Shown here piece after piece: positions 7,866 to 16,493 of a DNA stretch of 63,166 nt. A program made the position numbers and the translations under genes. A model generated the notes under the pieces. It saw only the letters and a list, made by a program, of their open reading frames with translations, was not told the origin of the DNA and searched no databases. This DNA is from DAOSWM01 sp035380045 (lineage in GTDB: Bacteria; Bacteroidota; Bacteroidia; Bacteroidales; Tenuifilaceae), in assembly GCA_035380045.1 (NCBI GenBank), contig DAOSWM010000015.1, forward strand, positions 1 through 63,166. Reading direction: 5' to 3'. Each line of letters begins with the position of its first letter. Within the stretch, counting starts at the first letter, position 1.

Positions 7866-8666
7866 CTAGTCGTGCAATGGTTTAATGGTAAATACCTTAC
7901 TTGCCGGGTCTTGGTTAAGTAGTTTAGATAGTGAGTTGTAAAGCTGGGGAATCGTTTCCTTTAATTCATTGGGTGCTTCAAAAAAGTGTTCGGTTGCTAC
8001 CGCAAATAGTTCCGATACGTTGGTAGCTGCATACTTCCTGAAAATATGATTTTGGCTGGTTGTTATTCGTTCAATTTCGGCTAGTGCCATAAATGTAAGC
8101 TGCTTGGTGTTTTCTTCGAGCTCGGGAGGCATGCTTTTGGCATTGGTTAGGCTGTAGAAAAGCGCATGGGCCAGCTCATGAATTCCAAGGTTTATGGAAT
8201 CGTTTGGAACCGCATATCCTCTTAGTAAACTTTTGAGCGACAAAACAATGGCTCCTCTCGGGTTTACCTCTCCTTTGTGCATTCTTCCGGTAATTTGGTT
8301 GAAGTATGAATCGGGGTAAACAATAACACGCCGGAACTTTGGAAGCAGAAAGTTGTTTAGCCCAAAGGTTATTTGTATAAATGCTGCAATTACAAACATT
8401 CTAATCTCGTTGCTCACCTTAAGGCCCCTTCGTCCTTCAAAAAAAATTTCCTGGCTTAGCTTATGCGCACGCTTTATGAATCGGGTCTTCTCGTTCTCAG
8501 GAAGTCCTACATAATAGTAGCTGTACTTCTGGTAGAATACTTCCAGCTCCTTTGTGTTTATTCCTGTTACTGCTTGCGCAGCAAATAATGGGTTTAAACT
8601 GTTTTTTAACCTAAAGTTTAGCAAAAGAACCAGTATAATTACAATGGCAAAAAGTACAACTTCCAT
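7866..8666 (-). CDS. MtfA-like zinc metallopeptidase with N-terminal membrane anchor (266 aa)
   Basis: A hydrophobic N-terminus (~residues 3-18) is likely a membrane anchor. The rest matches the MtfA/Mlc-titration-factor peptidase family (M90). The zinc motif HELAH is at 163-167, and the downstream segment NVSELFAVATEHFFE (216-230) carries the third-ligand glutamate region typical of the family. The family's MtfA member is a peptidase linked to control of the glucose repressor Mlc in E. coli; Bacteroidota homologues have no established substrate. A TAnnTTTG-like box on the minus strand (8691-8698) is upstream. The neighbouring ilvE gene starts ~100 bases downstream, with no clear terminator between them. 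Confidence 0.85.
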   Translation of the reverse strand: MEVVLFAIVIILVLLLNFRLKNSLNPLFAAQAVTGINTKELEVFYQKYSYYYVGLPENEKTRFIKRAHKLSQEIFFEGRRGLKVSNEIRMFVIAAFIQITFGLNNFLLPKFRRVIVYPDSYFNQITGRMHKGEVNPRGAIVLSLKSLLRGYAVPNDSINLGIHELAHALFYSLTNAKSMPPELEENTKQLTFMALAEIERITTSQNHIFRKYAATNVSELFAVATEHFFEAPNELKETIPQLYNSLSKLLNQDPASKVFTIKPLHD

Positions 8667-8799
8667 TTTTTAAACTTTTGCAAGAATTTTCAAAAGTATT
8701 ATAAATTTCACTATAAAAAGGGAAATAATTTTCTAAAAAGAAACTGAATGCATCTACGATTCTAAGATATTTCTTAAGTTTGAATTGAATATTTTTGTT

Positions 8800-9888
8800 A
8801 TGGCAATACAGGAAGAGTACCAACGATACATAAGGCAGATTCGGGTTCCCGAATTTGGCCCCGAGGGCCAAGAGAAGTTAAGCCAGGCTCGCGTTTTGGT
8901 TGTGGGTGCGGGTGCGCTGGGTTGTCCAACCCTCCAGTACCTGGCTGCTGCAGGCGTTGGAACCATTGGTATTGTTGACGGCGATGACGTTAACCTAACC
9001 AACCTTCACAGGCAGGTTCTTTACACTGAAGCGGATTTGGGCAAACCAAAGGTTGAGGTGGCCGCTGAGCGTTTGCTGCAGCTGAATTCTTCCGTAGAAG
9101 TTCAAAAGTTTTTTACCGTAGTTCATAAGAACAACATTAAGTCACTACTGAGTGATTTTGACATAGCTATAGATTGTTCCGATAATTTCCCAACAAAGTT
9201 TTTGGTGAACGATGCATGCGTAATGCAGGGGAAACCATGCATAATTGGTTCGGCCATTCAGTTTTCGGGACAGCTGTCGGTGTATAATTATATGGGAGGG
9301 CCAACCTACCGTTGCTTACTTGCCGAAGAGCCCGATCCGCTTAGAATAACCTCATGCTCACAGGCTGGTGTAATAGGAATGGTTCCCGGAATTATTGGCT
9401 CAATGCAAGCGCTTGAGGCGCTAAAGGTTATAACGGGTATTGGCAAATCGCTCTCAGGAAGGTTGCTGCAATTCGATGCGTTGAGCATGAACTTTAATGA
9501 GTTCGAAGTAAAGCTAAATCCTACTAATCTAGAAATAAAAGAATTTTCCGATTACAGCTACTCATGCCCTGAGAGCGAACTGGAAAAATTCAGCATAAAC
9601 CCTGAGGAGTTTCTTGAGAAGCTAAAGGGCAAAAATGAGGTATTGGTAGTTGCCTTTTCCGATGATGGTGAGCCAATTGGTTTTCAGAATTATGAGTGGC
9701 AAACAATTCCACTTTACGAGCTCCCCAACAGGGTAGCAGCATTACCGTTCGATGTAGATTTAGTTCTACTCTGCGAGTACGGTATTAAGAGCAACACAGC
9801 ATTGCATTACTTGGTAGAAAAGCATAACTTTATAAGGGTTTATAATTTAAAGGATGGAGTGGCTTCGTTAAGAAGTAAATTCCAATGA
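8800..9888 (+). CDS. ThiF/MoeB-family adenylyltransferase with C-terminal rhodanese domain (362 aa)
   Basis: The N-terminal E1-like domain (~1-245) has YQRYIRQIRVPEFG, the nucleotide-binding VVGAGALGCP (34-43), the D-G-D-x-V-x-x-x-N-L-x-R-Q motif (60-72) and SCSQAGVIGMVPG (185-197). Such enzymes adenylate the C-terminal glycine of ThiS/MoaD-like sulfur carriers. A short rhodanese-like domain (~265-362) keeps the persulfide cysteine loop C-E-Y-G-I-K-S (Cys325). The two CxxC zinc pairs of classical MoeB are each reduced to one cysteine (TYRC at 169-172; SCPES at 255-259), so the structural zinc is probably missing. No ThiS or MoaD gene adjoins; instead it overlaps crcB by ATGA. The ATG at 8800 is preferred over an upstream TTG because family members begin at this point. 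Confidence 0.9.
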   Translation: MAIQEEYQRYIRQIRVPEFGPEGQEKLSQARVLVVGAGALGCPTLQYLAAAGVGTIGIVDGDDVNLTNLHRQVLYTEADLGKPKVEVAAERLLQLNSSVEVQKFFTVVHKNNIKSLLSDFDIAIDCSDNFPTKFLVNDACVMQGKPCIIGSAIQFSGQLSVYNYMGGPTYRCLLAEEPDPLRITSCSQAGVIGMVPGIIGSMQALEALKVITGIGKSLSGRLLQFDALSMNFNEFEVKLNPTNLEIKEFSDYSYSCPESELEKFSINPEEFLEKLKGKNEVLVVAFSDDGEPIGFQNYEWQTIPLYELPNRVAALPFDVDLVLLCEYGIKSNTALHYLVEKHNFIRVYNLKDGVASLRSKFQ

Positions 9889-10283
9889 GTAATAGCTATT
9901 TGATGATAAAATCGATACTTTTTGTTGCGTTGGGAGGAAGTGCCGGGTCGGTAGCTCGCTACCTCATATCGGTTTACGTTCAACGGTACTCGTGGATTTC
10001 GTTCCCTCTGGGAACATTCCTTGTTAATGTGCTGGGTTGCTTGCTTATAGGATTTTTATATGGAGTTTTCCAGAAGGGAACTGTTATGTCGAACGAAATG
10101 CGTTTACTCCTAACCGTTGGGTTTTGTGGCGGTTTTACCACCTTTTCAACATTTGCAAACGAGGGATTCACTCTGCTACGTGGTGGTGAGTTCGTGCAGT
10201 TTGGCGTATATACAATTCTAAGTGTGGTGGTTGGTATAATTGCGGTTTATTTGGGCTACATTTCTTCTAACTTAATACGATAA
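9885..10283 (+). CDS. crcB: CrcB/Fluc fluoride channel (132 aa)
   Basis: A four-helix membrane protein of the dual-topology fluoride exporter family. Family motifs are present: GGSAGSVARYL (helix 1), the G-T-F-L-V-N-V-L-G-C segment with the conserved Asn (helix 2), and GFCGGFTTFSTF (helix 3 break and phenylalanine box). It exports fluoride passively down its gradient as a dimer. Its start overlaps the preceding stop codon (ATGA), and the DUF190 gene follows after 3 bases, so the three form one operon. No fluoride riboswitch was recognised at the start of the operon. Confidence 0.95.
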   Translation: MSNSYLMIKSILFVALGGSAGSVARYLISVYVQRYSWISFPLGTFLVNVLGCLLIGFLYGVFQKGTVMSNEMRLLLTVGFCGGFTTFSTFANEGFTLLRGGEFVQFGVYTILSVVVGIIAVYLGYISSNLIR

Positions 10284-10286
10284 AAT

Positions 10287-10646
10287 ATGGAAACACCCGG
10301 TCAAACAGTTACCATGAAAATTTACGTAAGTTCTACTGATAAATTTCATGGATCGTTACTGTACGAAGCCATAACCATTGAAGCTAAGAACTATGGCATT
10401 ATGGGAGCCACGGTTTACAGGGGTTTAATGGGCTTTGGTACAAGTAGCCGAATGGTATCAACCAAATTCTGGGAGCTGGTGGAGAAGGTTCCCATAATTA
10501 TTGAGCTGAACGATGAAAAGGAGCTGCTTGTGAAATTTCTAAACCATTTGCGTCCCTGGTTTGCAGAAGCGCAAAAGGGGCACTTGGTAACCATGTCGCC
10601 TACGGAAGTTGTTCTTAGAAAATCGGGTACAGATATGAAGCAATAA
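10287..10646 (+). CDS. DUF190 family protein (119 aa)
   Basis: A small soluble alpha/beta (PII-like ferredoxin fold) protein. Recognisable family features are the early K-I-Y-V-S-S-T-D-K-F-H-G segment, the central VYRGLMGFGTSSRM turn, and a late valine-rich strand PIIIELNDEKE. DUF190 genes are commonly found beside crcB and may bind a small ligand or assist the channel, but the function is unproven. It lies 3 bases after crcB and ends 22 bases before a convergent peptidase gene, with no clear terminator between. Confidence 0.9.
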   Translation: METPGQTVTMKIYVSSTDKFHGSLLYEAITIEAKNYGIMGATVYRGLMGFGTSSRMVSTKFWELVEKVPIIIELNDEKELLVKFLNHLRPWFAEAQKGHLVTMSPTEVVLRKSGTDMKQ

Positions 10647-10667
10647 TCCTCCAATTAAACTTTTCAA

Positions 10668-12173
10668 TTATTCCTCTGGCATTTGCCAGGGGTCGGGTTG
10701 GGTTGCAAGATGGTAAACAGTTTTCAGAAGCAGCTCGTAAATGCTGGCCATGTTGGCGTAGTTTAGCTTTTCGAAAGTATCGGTAGGTTTATGGTAATCG
10801 TTGTGGATTCCTGTGTTTATTAGAAATGCAGGAATACTTTTTTGCAGGAAGCTGGTATGGTCAGAAATTGAGAAAAGGGTTGCGTCGTCTAAGCTGTTGG
10901 GTTTAATGTGCTGTTCCCCTTTAACATTGTACAAGTTAAGAATATCGATAAAATTGTTGTACTCTTCTTTCCCGTCAATAAAGAGGATTCGTTCGCTGGG
11001 CTTCTTTTTGCTTTCCCTGCCAACCATATCTAGATTTATAACAACAACTGTACTATCGATTGAAAAAATGGGTTGCTGGGTGTAACCCTCCGAGCCTAAT
11101 AGGCCAATTTCTTCGCCGGTGAATGCAGCAAAAACAATGTTTCGGCAAGGTCTCATTTCTCCGGTAAGCATTTCCGACAGTGTTTTTGCAACCTCAAGCA
11201 AAACGGCTACGCCCGATGCGTTATCGTCAGCTCCAGGGTACCAGTTCTGTTCGTCGGCCATAAGATGATCGAAATGGGCGCTCAAGACAATGCTTTGTTG
11301 TGTTGGCTTTTTTGCCGGAATGAACCCCACTACATTGAAGGTTTTAATTGTATCGGTTTTGTAGTTGAACTGTGAGCCTAGCTTGAAAAATGGGGCAAAT
11401 GGCTTTACGGTTTCTCCGTTTTCAATTTTTGCAGCAACTTTTTGTGGGCTCTCCCCAAGGAAATGCATTGCTAGGCCATCGGAGAGAAGGATTTGCGGAA
11501 TGGGCTTGCCAAACTTGGCAAAAAATCTGCTAGCTCCCATGTTTTTGCTTCCGAGTATACTGTAACGAATGTTTTTGTGATCGTTACTTAGTTGCTTCGA
11601 AATTAGTTCGAACTGAGTTGTGTTACTGTAGTTTGCGGCTAGTACCAGTATACAACCTTTACTTGTTACCATTTCGTTTATTTTCATGGCTCCAACCCTG
11701 AGGTTGTTTGTAAGAAAAAAAAGGGCCTTCCCATCAAGGTTAAGGCTATCAATTTCTTTTTCTGTTCCAAATCCGCCAAACACAATTTCATACTCCTTGT
11801 TGGCGACGGGGTCTGGACCTAAGCAAATAAAATCGTTGAAGTATTGGTAGTTTATTCCACGGTACGAAACGTACCGGGTGTCGGGTTTGTGAGAAATTAT
11901 TCCTACAGGTTGATGGTACGAAGTTTTTGGAACGAGGGTGTAAGGTTCTAGCTTGTACGATTTGAAAAGCGAGTCGATATAGCCAGCAGCAAGAGTATCG
12001 TGGCCGCTAAGGGTGCTACGGCCTAGTAGTTTTTTGGATGTAAGGAATGAAACATGATCCCTCAGCTTTTCTTCAACCTTTCCTCTGCTTTGCGGAGGGT
12101 AATTGTGAATGTTCTGTGAGGCACAGATTACAAATGAAAAAACCACTAAAAGTAGGGTAAAAACGTGTCTCAT
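10668..12173 (-). CDS. Secreted M28 family metallopeptidase (501 aa)
   Basis: A signal peptide (~1-19, ending C-A-S-Q) directs export. A ~100-residue insert around 120-280 resembles the PA-like domain often found in M28 proteins. The di-zinc peptidase core lies at ~290-495: HFDHLM (~301), GADDNASG (~316), TGEEIGLLGS (~352), NLDMVGR (~380) and the last ligand in NDYHKPTDT (~460). All expected metal ligands are present. It probably acts as a periplasmic or surface aminopeptidase. No C-terminal sorting domain or barrel is seen, unlike the other M28 protein of this window. It is monocistronic and converges on the crcB operon. Confidence 0.92.
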   Translation of the reverse strand: MRHVFTLLLVVFSFVICASQNIHNYPPQSRGKVEEKLRDHVSFLTSKKLLGRSTLSGHDTLAAGYIDSLFKSYKLEPYTLVPKTSYHQPVGIISHKPDTRYVSYRGINYQYFNDFICLGPDPVANKEYEIVFGGFGTEKEIDSLNLDGKALFFLTNNLRVGAMKINEMVTSKGCILVLAANYSNTTQFELISKQLSNDHKNIRYSILGSKNMGASRFFAKFGKPIPQILLSDGLAMHFLGESPQKVAAKIENGETVKPFAPFFKLGSQFNYKTDTIKTFNVVGFIPAKKPTQQSIVLSAHFDHLMADEQNWYPGADDNASGVAVLLEVAKTLSEMLTGEMRPCRNIVFAAFTGEEIGLLGSEGYTQQPIFSIDSTVVVINLDMVGRESKKKPSERILFIDGKEEYNNFIDILNLYNVKGEQHIKPNSLDDATLFSISDHTSFLQKSIPAFLINTGIHNDYHKPTDTFEKLNYANMASIYELLLKTVYHLATQPDPWQMPEE

Positions 12174-12270
12174 CAGTGCTGAAAATTATCGTTGGAGTAT
12201 GCTAAATTACGAATAAAAAAAAGCAATACTAGCAGAAGTTTAAAAAAGTTTATTTGAAACAAGTTTAGCT

Positions 12271-15200
12271 TTACCAGCCAGGGGTAAAGTTTATGCCGAA
12301 GTTAGCAGCCTCGAAACCTCCGCGCTGGAATGGAATTGCGTAGTATGGTTCCAGAACCATCATGCCAAATAAATTGATTCTTAGGCTAACTCCAGTGCTA
12401 ACAACAGGAATTCGTTCGAGTGTATTGCTGGTCTGCCACTTAAGTTCAATGTCGTCAAAATCGTACCAGGCGAGTCCCGCATCAGCAAACAGGGCAAGTT
12501 CAGTATATAAGAATTTCGATTTTATTAGTGTTAACCTTTCTGGTCCGCTAAATGGGAATCGAATTTCGAAGCTGGCAAGAGCCATTTGGTTACCTAACAG
12601 TTGGTTTATTGTTACAGCAGTAGATTGTGCAGAAATTTGTCCCTGGTAATCACTGCGATCGTAGCCTCTTACTAGCCATGGGTAGCCCAAGTAAAGAGGG
12701 TAAAGCCTGTCAAGATTTGACCCGTGACGCCCGTAATAGTATCCTTTAAAAGCGAAGCTGAATGGCTTCACAAAAAAGTACTTCCTGAAATCGACAAGAG
12801 TTCCAAGATAGTTCATTGAACCAAAAACCTGTTCAACCTGAAAACGTCGCCGGGCACCCCGCATTGGCGAAGCGATTCCGAACGAGGAGTTATCAACCAC
12901 GTAGGCTAGGTTCATTCTTTGCAATGAAAAACCATCGGGAGCATCCCCCTTTTCGCGACGGGCACCTTGGTACCAGTTATCAATATATAGGTGCGAGTAT
13001 ATATCAATCCGGTAGTTATACCATGCCATTGAGGCGGAAGCCTCGATGCGTCGACTTTGAGAAAGCGGGAACTGAGCCATTCCACCGAACATGGTTTCGA
13101 AGAAACGCCAATGCTCAAAGAAAATTGTATCAACAACGTGTAGGTTGCCTCCTTCGTCCTCAAAAATTCCCGATGATATTCCTGTTAACCCATACGAATA
13201 TGGAATATGTGATGCAGTGGCTCCCCAGGAAATACGGTTTTTTTGGTTTATGTAGGTTAGCTGGCCCCCGAAGTCGTAAATTTCACCGTTAAGGGCTAAC
13301 CCAACGTGGAACAGGTTAGCGCCAACAATATCGCTGAAAAGCATCTCAACGCCACCTGCCATGCCCGATCCCATTGCGCTTGTTGAAACGCCAACACCAA
13401 TGTTTGAGATATAGTCGAGCTTAAATTTTGGTTTGTACTCCACTACTTTAAACGAATCGATTGGTGTTTCGGGTTGCCCCATACGTTCACCAATGTTTTT
13501 ATCAACGATACCTGCCACGGCTCTATTGAGAGGAGGTAGGGTGGCCGCTGTGAAATCAACCTCATTTGCATCAACCTCTTTCGATTCCAGCTCGTTGCGG
13601 TTTATTGTAAAAATAGAATAGTTTCCCTCGAAGTAGTATGAGTATGATATGAGATCGCTTTCGTGCGATATGCTGATGGCTGGGGAGAGTTGCGTAATTC
13701 CGCTAATTCCAGTAAGAATATCGGTTTCCTGATATAACTTTTCAGTATCGATATCGAACCTGTAAAGGTTTCGGTACCCATCGCGATCGGATAGGAAGAA
13801 GATGCTTCGGCCATCGGCCGAAAAAACAGGGTTTAGATTGGCGGCACCCTGAAAAAAATCGTAAATGATGTTTTTTCCACTTTTAACGTCGAGCGTGGCG
13901 ATGTAGTAGCCGGGCGTTCGCTTGGTTTGTATGTCGAGTGGCGAGGGTTTGTCTGTAACATAGGTAATCACCTTTCCATCAGCCGACCATGAGGGGTGAA
14001 CGTTTGCCCAAGGGTCGTTGGTAAGCTGTTTTACCTCGTTTGTAGATAGGTTATAGGAGTACAAATCGTTTTGACCTTCAACCAACCCCGATACTACAAT
14101 CTCATTTCCTGTTGGCGACCAGGCTGGATAGTTGAAAGAGGGTATGCCTGGGATTACGATTTCATTTACTTGTTTCTTCCTGGCAATATCAATGACTAAA
14201 AGTTTATTTTTTCCTTTGCTAAAAGCAATGAATGCAAATTGTTTGCTGTCGGGTGACCAGGTACCAGCCGATTCAATAAAATTTAATGCATCAATTTCAT
14301 TCTCGTGGACGATTGATGAAATTTTCTGGAGAGTTTTTCCTGTCTTTGCATCGGCCATAAATAGGTCGATGGAGAAGAGATCCTTCTCGGAGTAAAAGGC
14401 AACGTACTCTCCATTTGGGCTAATGGTAGGCGAAATGTTCATCTCCCCGGCATTCGCCTCATAAATAATTTTGTTGCCAATGGGAGTGTCAACGGTGTCG
14501 CTCATTAGCATTTTATAATGCTCAATGTATGCGTTACGCCAAATGTTTGAAAACTCATTCTCGTTAAGTCCTAAATGTTTTTTCAATGCTACATCGTAGC
14601 CTCGTTTTGCGGTTTCGCGAAAAATTGGGACGATGAGGCTATCGCCAAAAGCTCTCCCAACAAAAGCCCAGAAAGCATGGCCGTACCGATAAGGAAAGTA
14701 GCTCATGTCCTTAGTCATTTTTTCCAGGGTTGGGAAATTATCCTGTAGAATTGCATCGCGCATCCACATGGCGGTATGGGGGTCAACGCTTCCAATGGAA
14801 AGGTATTCAGCCATACCTTCAATCATCCAGAGAGGCAGGTTTTGGAGTGAGTTAAGGTTTGTTGAATCGCCTGAAATAATTGAGTTGAACTGGAATGCAT
14901 GGACAAGTTCATGACCCAGAACATGATCGATTTGTGCCCATGTTTCAGTAACAGGTATTACCACCCTATTTTTAAGAGCCTCGGTAACCCCGCCAGTGCC
15001 AACGCCAACCGAACCGAAGATTGCGGTAGTTTGCTGAAAATCGGCATGGTTTGCATAAATAATCAGCGGGTTGCGTTCCTTTATTGAATCACCGAAAACC
15101 TGATAATGCATGTTGTACCACTGTTCCGCAGCTTGTGCCAAACGGTTAATAACCGAATCATCCTTAAAGTAGTGGTAAATTTCAAAATTGGGTGTATTGT

Positions 15201-15330
15201 AAACATCGTAGTTGAAAGTACGGTAGAGTGGTTTGTTTTGCCCAAAATACTGTGATTTTGCCGCAAGAGGAAACAGAAGCTGGGAGATGAAAAAAATATA
15301 TGTTAATGTTTTGTATTTTAGTGTTTTCAT
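12271..15330 (-). CDS. Large secreted protein: gluzincin-like peptidase, WD40/TolB-like propeller and outer-membrane barrel (1019 aa)
   Basis: The start is placed at the ATG at 15330 because it opens a typical signal peptide (MKTLKYKTLTYIFFISQLLF, then P-L-A-A-K-S-Q); an upstream in-frame ATG would add 51 low-complexity residues. Three parts follow. At ~40-300 is an MA-clan peptidase region with HELVH at 140-144 and a second glutamate motif I-E-G-M-A-E-Y-L. At ~320-640 are repeated PD40 propeller blades (ISPNGEYVAFYSEKD, WSPDSKQFAFIA, WSADGKVITYVTD, FSADGRSIFFLSDRDG). From ~690 to the end is a BamA/surface-antigen-like beta-barrel. Similar proteins occur across Bacteroidota, but their substrate is not known. 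It probably sits in the outer membrane. Confidence 0.85.
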   Translation of the reverse strand: MKTLKYKTLTYIFFISQLLFPLAAKSQYFGQNKPLYRTFNYDVYNTPNFEIYHYFKDDSVINRLAQAAEQWYNMHYQVFGDSIKERNPLIIYANHADFQQTTAIFGSVGVGTGGVTEALKNRVVIPVTETWAQIDHVLGHELVHAFQFNSIISGDSTNLNSLQNLPLWMIEGMAEYLSIGSVDPHTAMWMRDAILQDNFPTLEKMTKDMSYFPYRYGHAFWAFVGRAFGDSLIVPIFRETAKRGYDVALKKHLGLNENEFSNIWRNAYIEHYKMLMSDTVDTPIGNKIIYEANAGEMNISPTISPNGEYVAFYSEKDLFSIDLFMADAKTGKTLQKISSIVHENEIDALNFIESAGTWSPDSKQFAFIAFSKGKNKLLVIDIARKKQVNEIVIPGIPSFNYPAWSPTGNEIVVSGLVEGQNDLYSYNLSTNEVKQLTNDPWANVHPSWSADGKVITYVTDKPSPLDIQTKRTPGYYIATLDVKSGKNIIYDFFQGAANLNPVFSADGRSIFFLSDRDGYRNLYRFDIDTEKLYQETDILTGISGITQLSPAISISHESDLISYSYYFEGNYSIFTINRNELESKEVDANEVDFTAATLPPLNRAVAGIVDKNIGERMGQPETPIDSFKVVEYKPKFKLDYISNIGVGVSTSAMGSGMAGGVEMLFSDIVGANLFHVGLALNGEIYDFGGQLTYINQKNRISWGATASHIPYSYGLTGISSGIFEDEGGNLHVVDTIFFEHWRFFETMFGGMAQFPLSQSRRIEASASMAWYNYRIDIYSHLYIDNWYQGARREKGDAPDGFSLQRMNLAYVVDNSSFGIASPMRGARRRFQVEQVFGSMNYLGTLVDFRKYFFVKPFSFAFKGYYYGRHGSNLDRLYPLYLGYPWLVRGYDRSDYQGQISAQSTAVTINQLLGNQMALASFEIRFPFSGPERLTLIKSKFLYTELALFADAGLAWYDFDDIELKWQTSNTLERIPVVSTGVSLRINLFGMMVLEPYYAIPFQRGGFEAANFGINFTPGW

Positions 15331-15489
15331 GTTAAAAATCCGTTTTAACGAAAGCGCACAGCAGGTTTTTCTAGAACATATATTTACTACAAAAAAAGTG
15401 CAAAAATGTTTGTAAATATTGGCAAATATTAACGATATAAAAATAAAAAATATGTTAAATTGCAGGAAAACCATAAAAAACATACCGAG

Positions 15490-15744
15490 ATGGCCGAATC
15501 ACTCTGTATTTTGGGGATTAAAATTAACGATCGCATTAAGGAGGCAGGAAACGTTCAACGGGTGCTTACTCAGTTTGGCTGCTCTATCAAAACCCGGGTG
15601 GGATTGCACGAGGTTACCGATAGCCACTGCAGCACTAGCGGGCTCGTGATTCTTGAGCTTACTGGCCCTCAGGGCGATCAGGAAAAGATGAAGAAGGAGC
15701 TGGGGGCAATTCAGGGAATTACTGTTAAAACCATGGAGTTTTAG
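15490..15744 (+). CDS. TM1266-like small regulatory protein (84 aa)
   Basis: A small ACT-like (ferredoxin fold) protein of the type annotated as 'iron-only hydrogenase system regulator' (TM1266 family). It opens with ESLCILGIKINDRIKEAGNV and ends in the family's glycine-rich strand and final helix (LVILELTGPQGDQEKM, then IQGITVKTMEF). The ATG at 15490 fits family starts better than the one 30 bases upstream. No hydrogenase or HydE/F/G gene is in the window. A second, closer match to TM1266 is encoded at 33517-33771. It converges on the LytTR gene, sharing no bases with it. Confidence 0.75.
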   Translation: MAESLCILGIKINDRIKEAGNVQRVLTQFGCSIKTRVGLHEVTDSHCSTSGLVILELTGPQGDQEKMKKELGAIQGITVKTMEF

Positions 15745-16491
15745 CTAGAATCCCAGTCTTTCTTTTAAGTTCTTGTATCCGGTAGCGCTAACTTTTAGCT
15801 TGGCGCTATTTTTTAGTACTGCAATGTACGAATCCTTTTCGTAGGGTTCAATGCGTTGAATTTCAATTGAATTTGCAATGTATGCCCTGTGAATTCTGAT
15901 GAATTGGTTAGGATTCAGCCTCTGCTCAAGGCTCTTGAGCGTTTGCTTCTTCATGTGTCGGCCTTTGCCTGTGTGAATCATCACGTAATCGTCCTGCGCC
16001 TCGAAGTAAAGAACTTCGTTTACAGGAATTACGTTAATTCCCTTGCTGTCCTTCACAACAATTCGTGTTAGTGGCATCGATGCAGTGAGGTTTTCTGTAA
16101 TTTCTTCAACGGGCTTGGTTTGCACCGGTTGGATTGTAAATTTTTCCCGGGCTTTTACAACAGCTTTACTCAGCCTATCACTCGAAAAAGGTTTTAGCAA
16201 GTAGTCGGTGGCGTTCTGCTCAAAGGCTTTAATGGCAAACTCGTCGTATGCGGTTGTGAAAATTATTTGTGGCGAGTAGTCGAGAAGCTCAAGGAACTCG
16301 AAACCGTTGAGGCGAGGGAGTTGAATATCGAGGAAAATTAAATCGGGTTTATCCTTATTTACACCAACTGCTGCTGAAAAACCATCAGCAAACTCACCGA
16401 TTACTTCAATATCTGTTTCTTTTGATAAGAATTTTTTTAGAAGTTCCCTGGCGGGTTCTTCGTCCTCAATTATTACGGCTCTCATTATCAT
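15745..16491 (-). CDS. LytTR-type response regulator (248 aa)
   Basis: The receiver domain (~3-120) has the acidic pocket near E9-D10, the phosphoacceptor Asp55 in LIFLDIQLPRLNG, and the conserved threonine and lysine in IIFTTAYDEFAIKAFE and L-L-K-P-F. The LytTR DNA-binding domain (~145-248) carries VLYFEAQDDYVMIHTGKGRH and FIRIHRAYIANS. It pairs with the histidine kinase gene 2 bases upstream (16494). The downstream genes are unrelated, so the operon probably controls membrane or envelope genes, perhaps with the LiaF-like gene. Confidence 0.95.
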   Translation of the reverse strand: MIMRAVIIEDEEPARELLKKFLSKETDIEVIGEFADGFSAAVGVNKDKPDLIFLDIQLPRLNGFEFLELLDYSPQIIFTTAYDEFAIKAFEQNATDYLLKPFSSDRLSKAVVKAREKFTIQPVQTKPVEEITENLTASMPLTRIVVKDSKGINVIPVNEVLYFEAQDDYVMIHTGKGRHMKKQTLKSLEQRLNPNQFIRIHRAYIANSIEIQRIEPYEKDSYIAVLKNSAKLKVSATGYKNLKERLGF

Positions 16492-16493
16492 CT

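Noticed and set aside
8700..8800. Fluoride riboswitch upstream of the crcB operon
   Set aside because: I looked for the conserved crcB motif before the first gene of the operon and did not find it; crcB itself starts inside the preceding stop codon.
12816..13292. Long plus-strand open frame (158 codons) opposite the propeller-barrel gene
   Set aside because: It lies entirely antisense to a clearly coding sequence, its translation is rich in Arg, Pro and His with no recognisable motif, and it reflects codon bias of the real gene.
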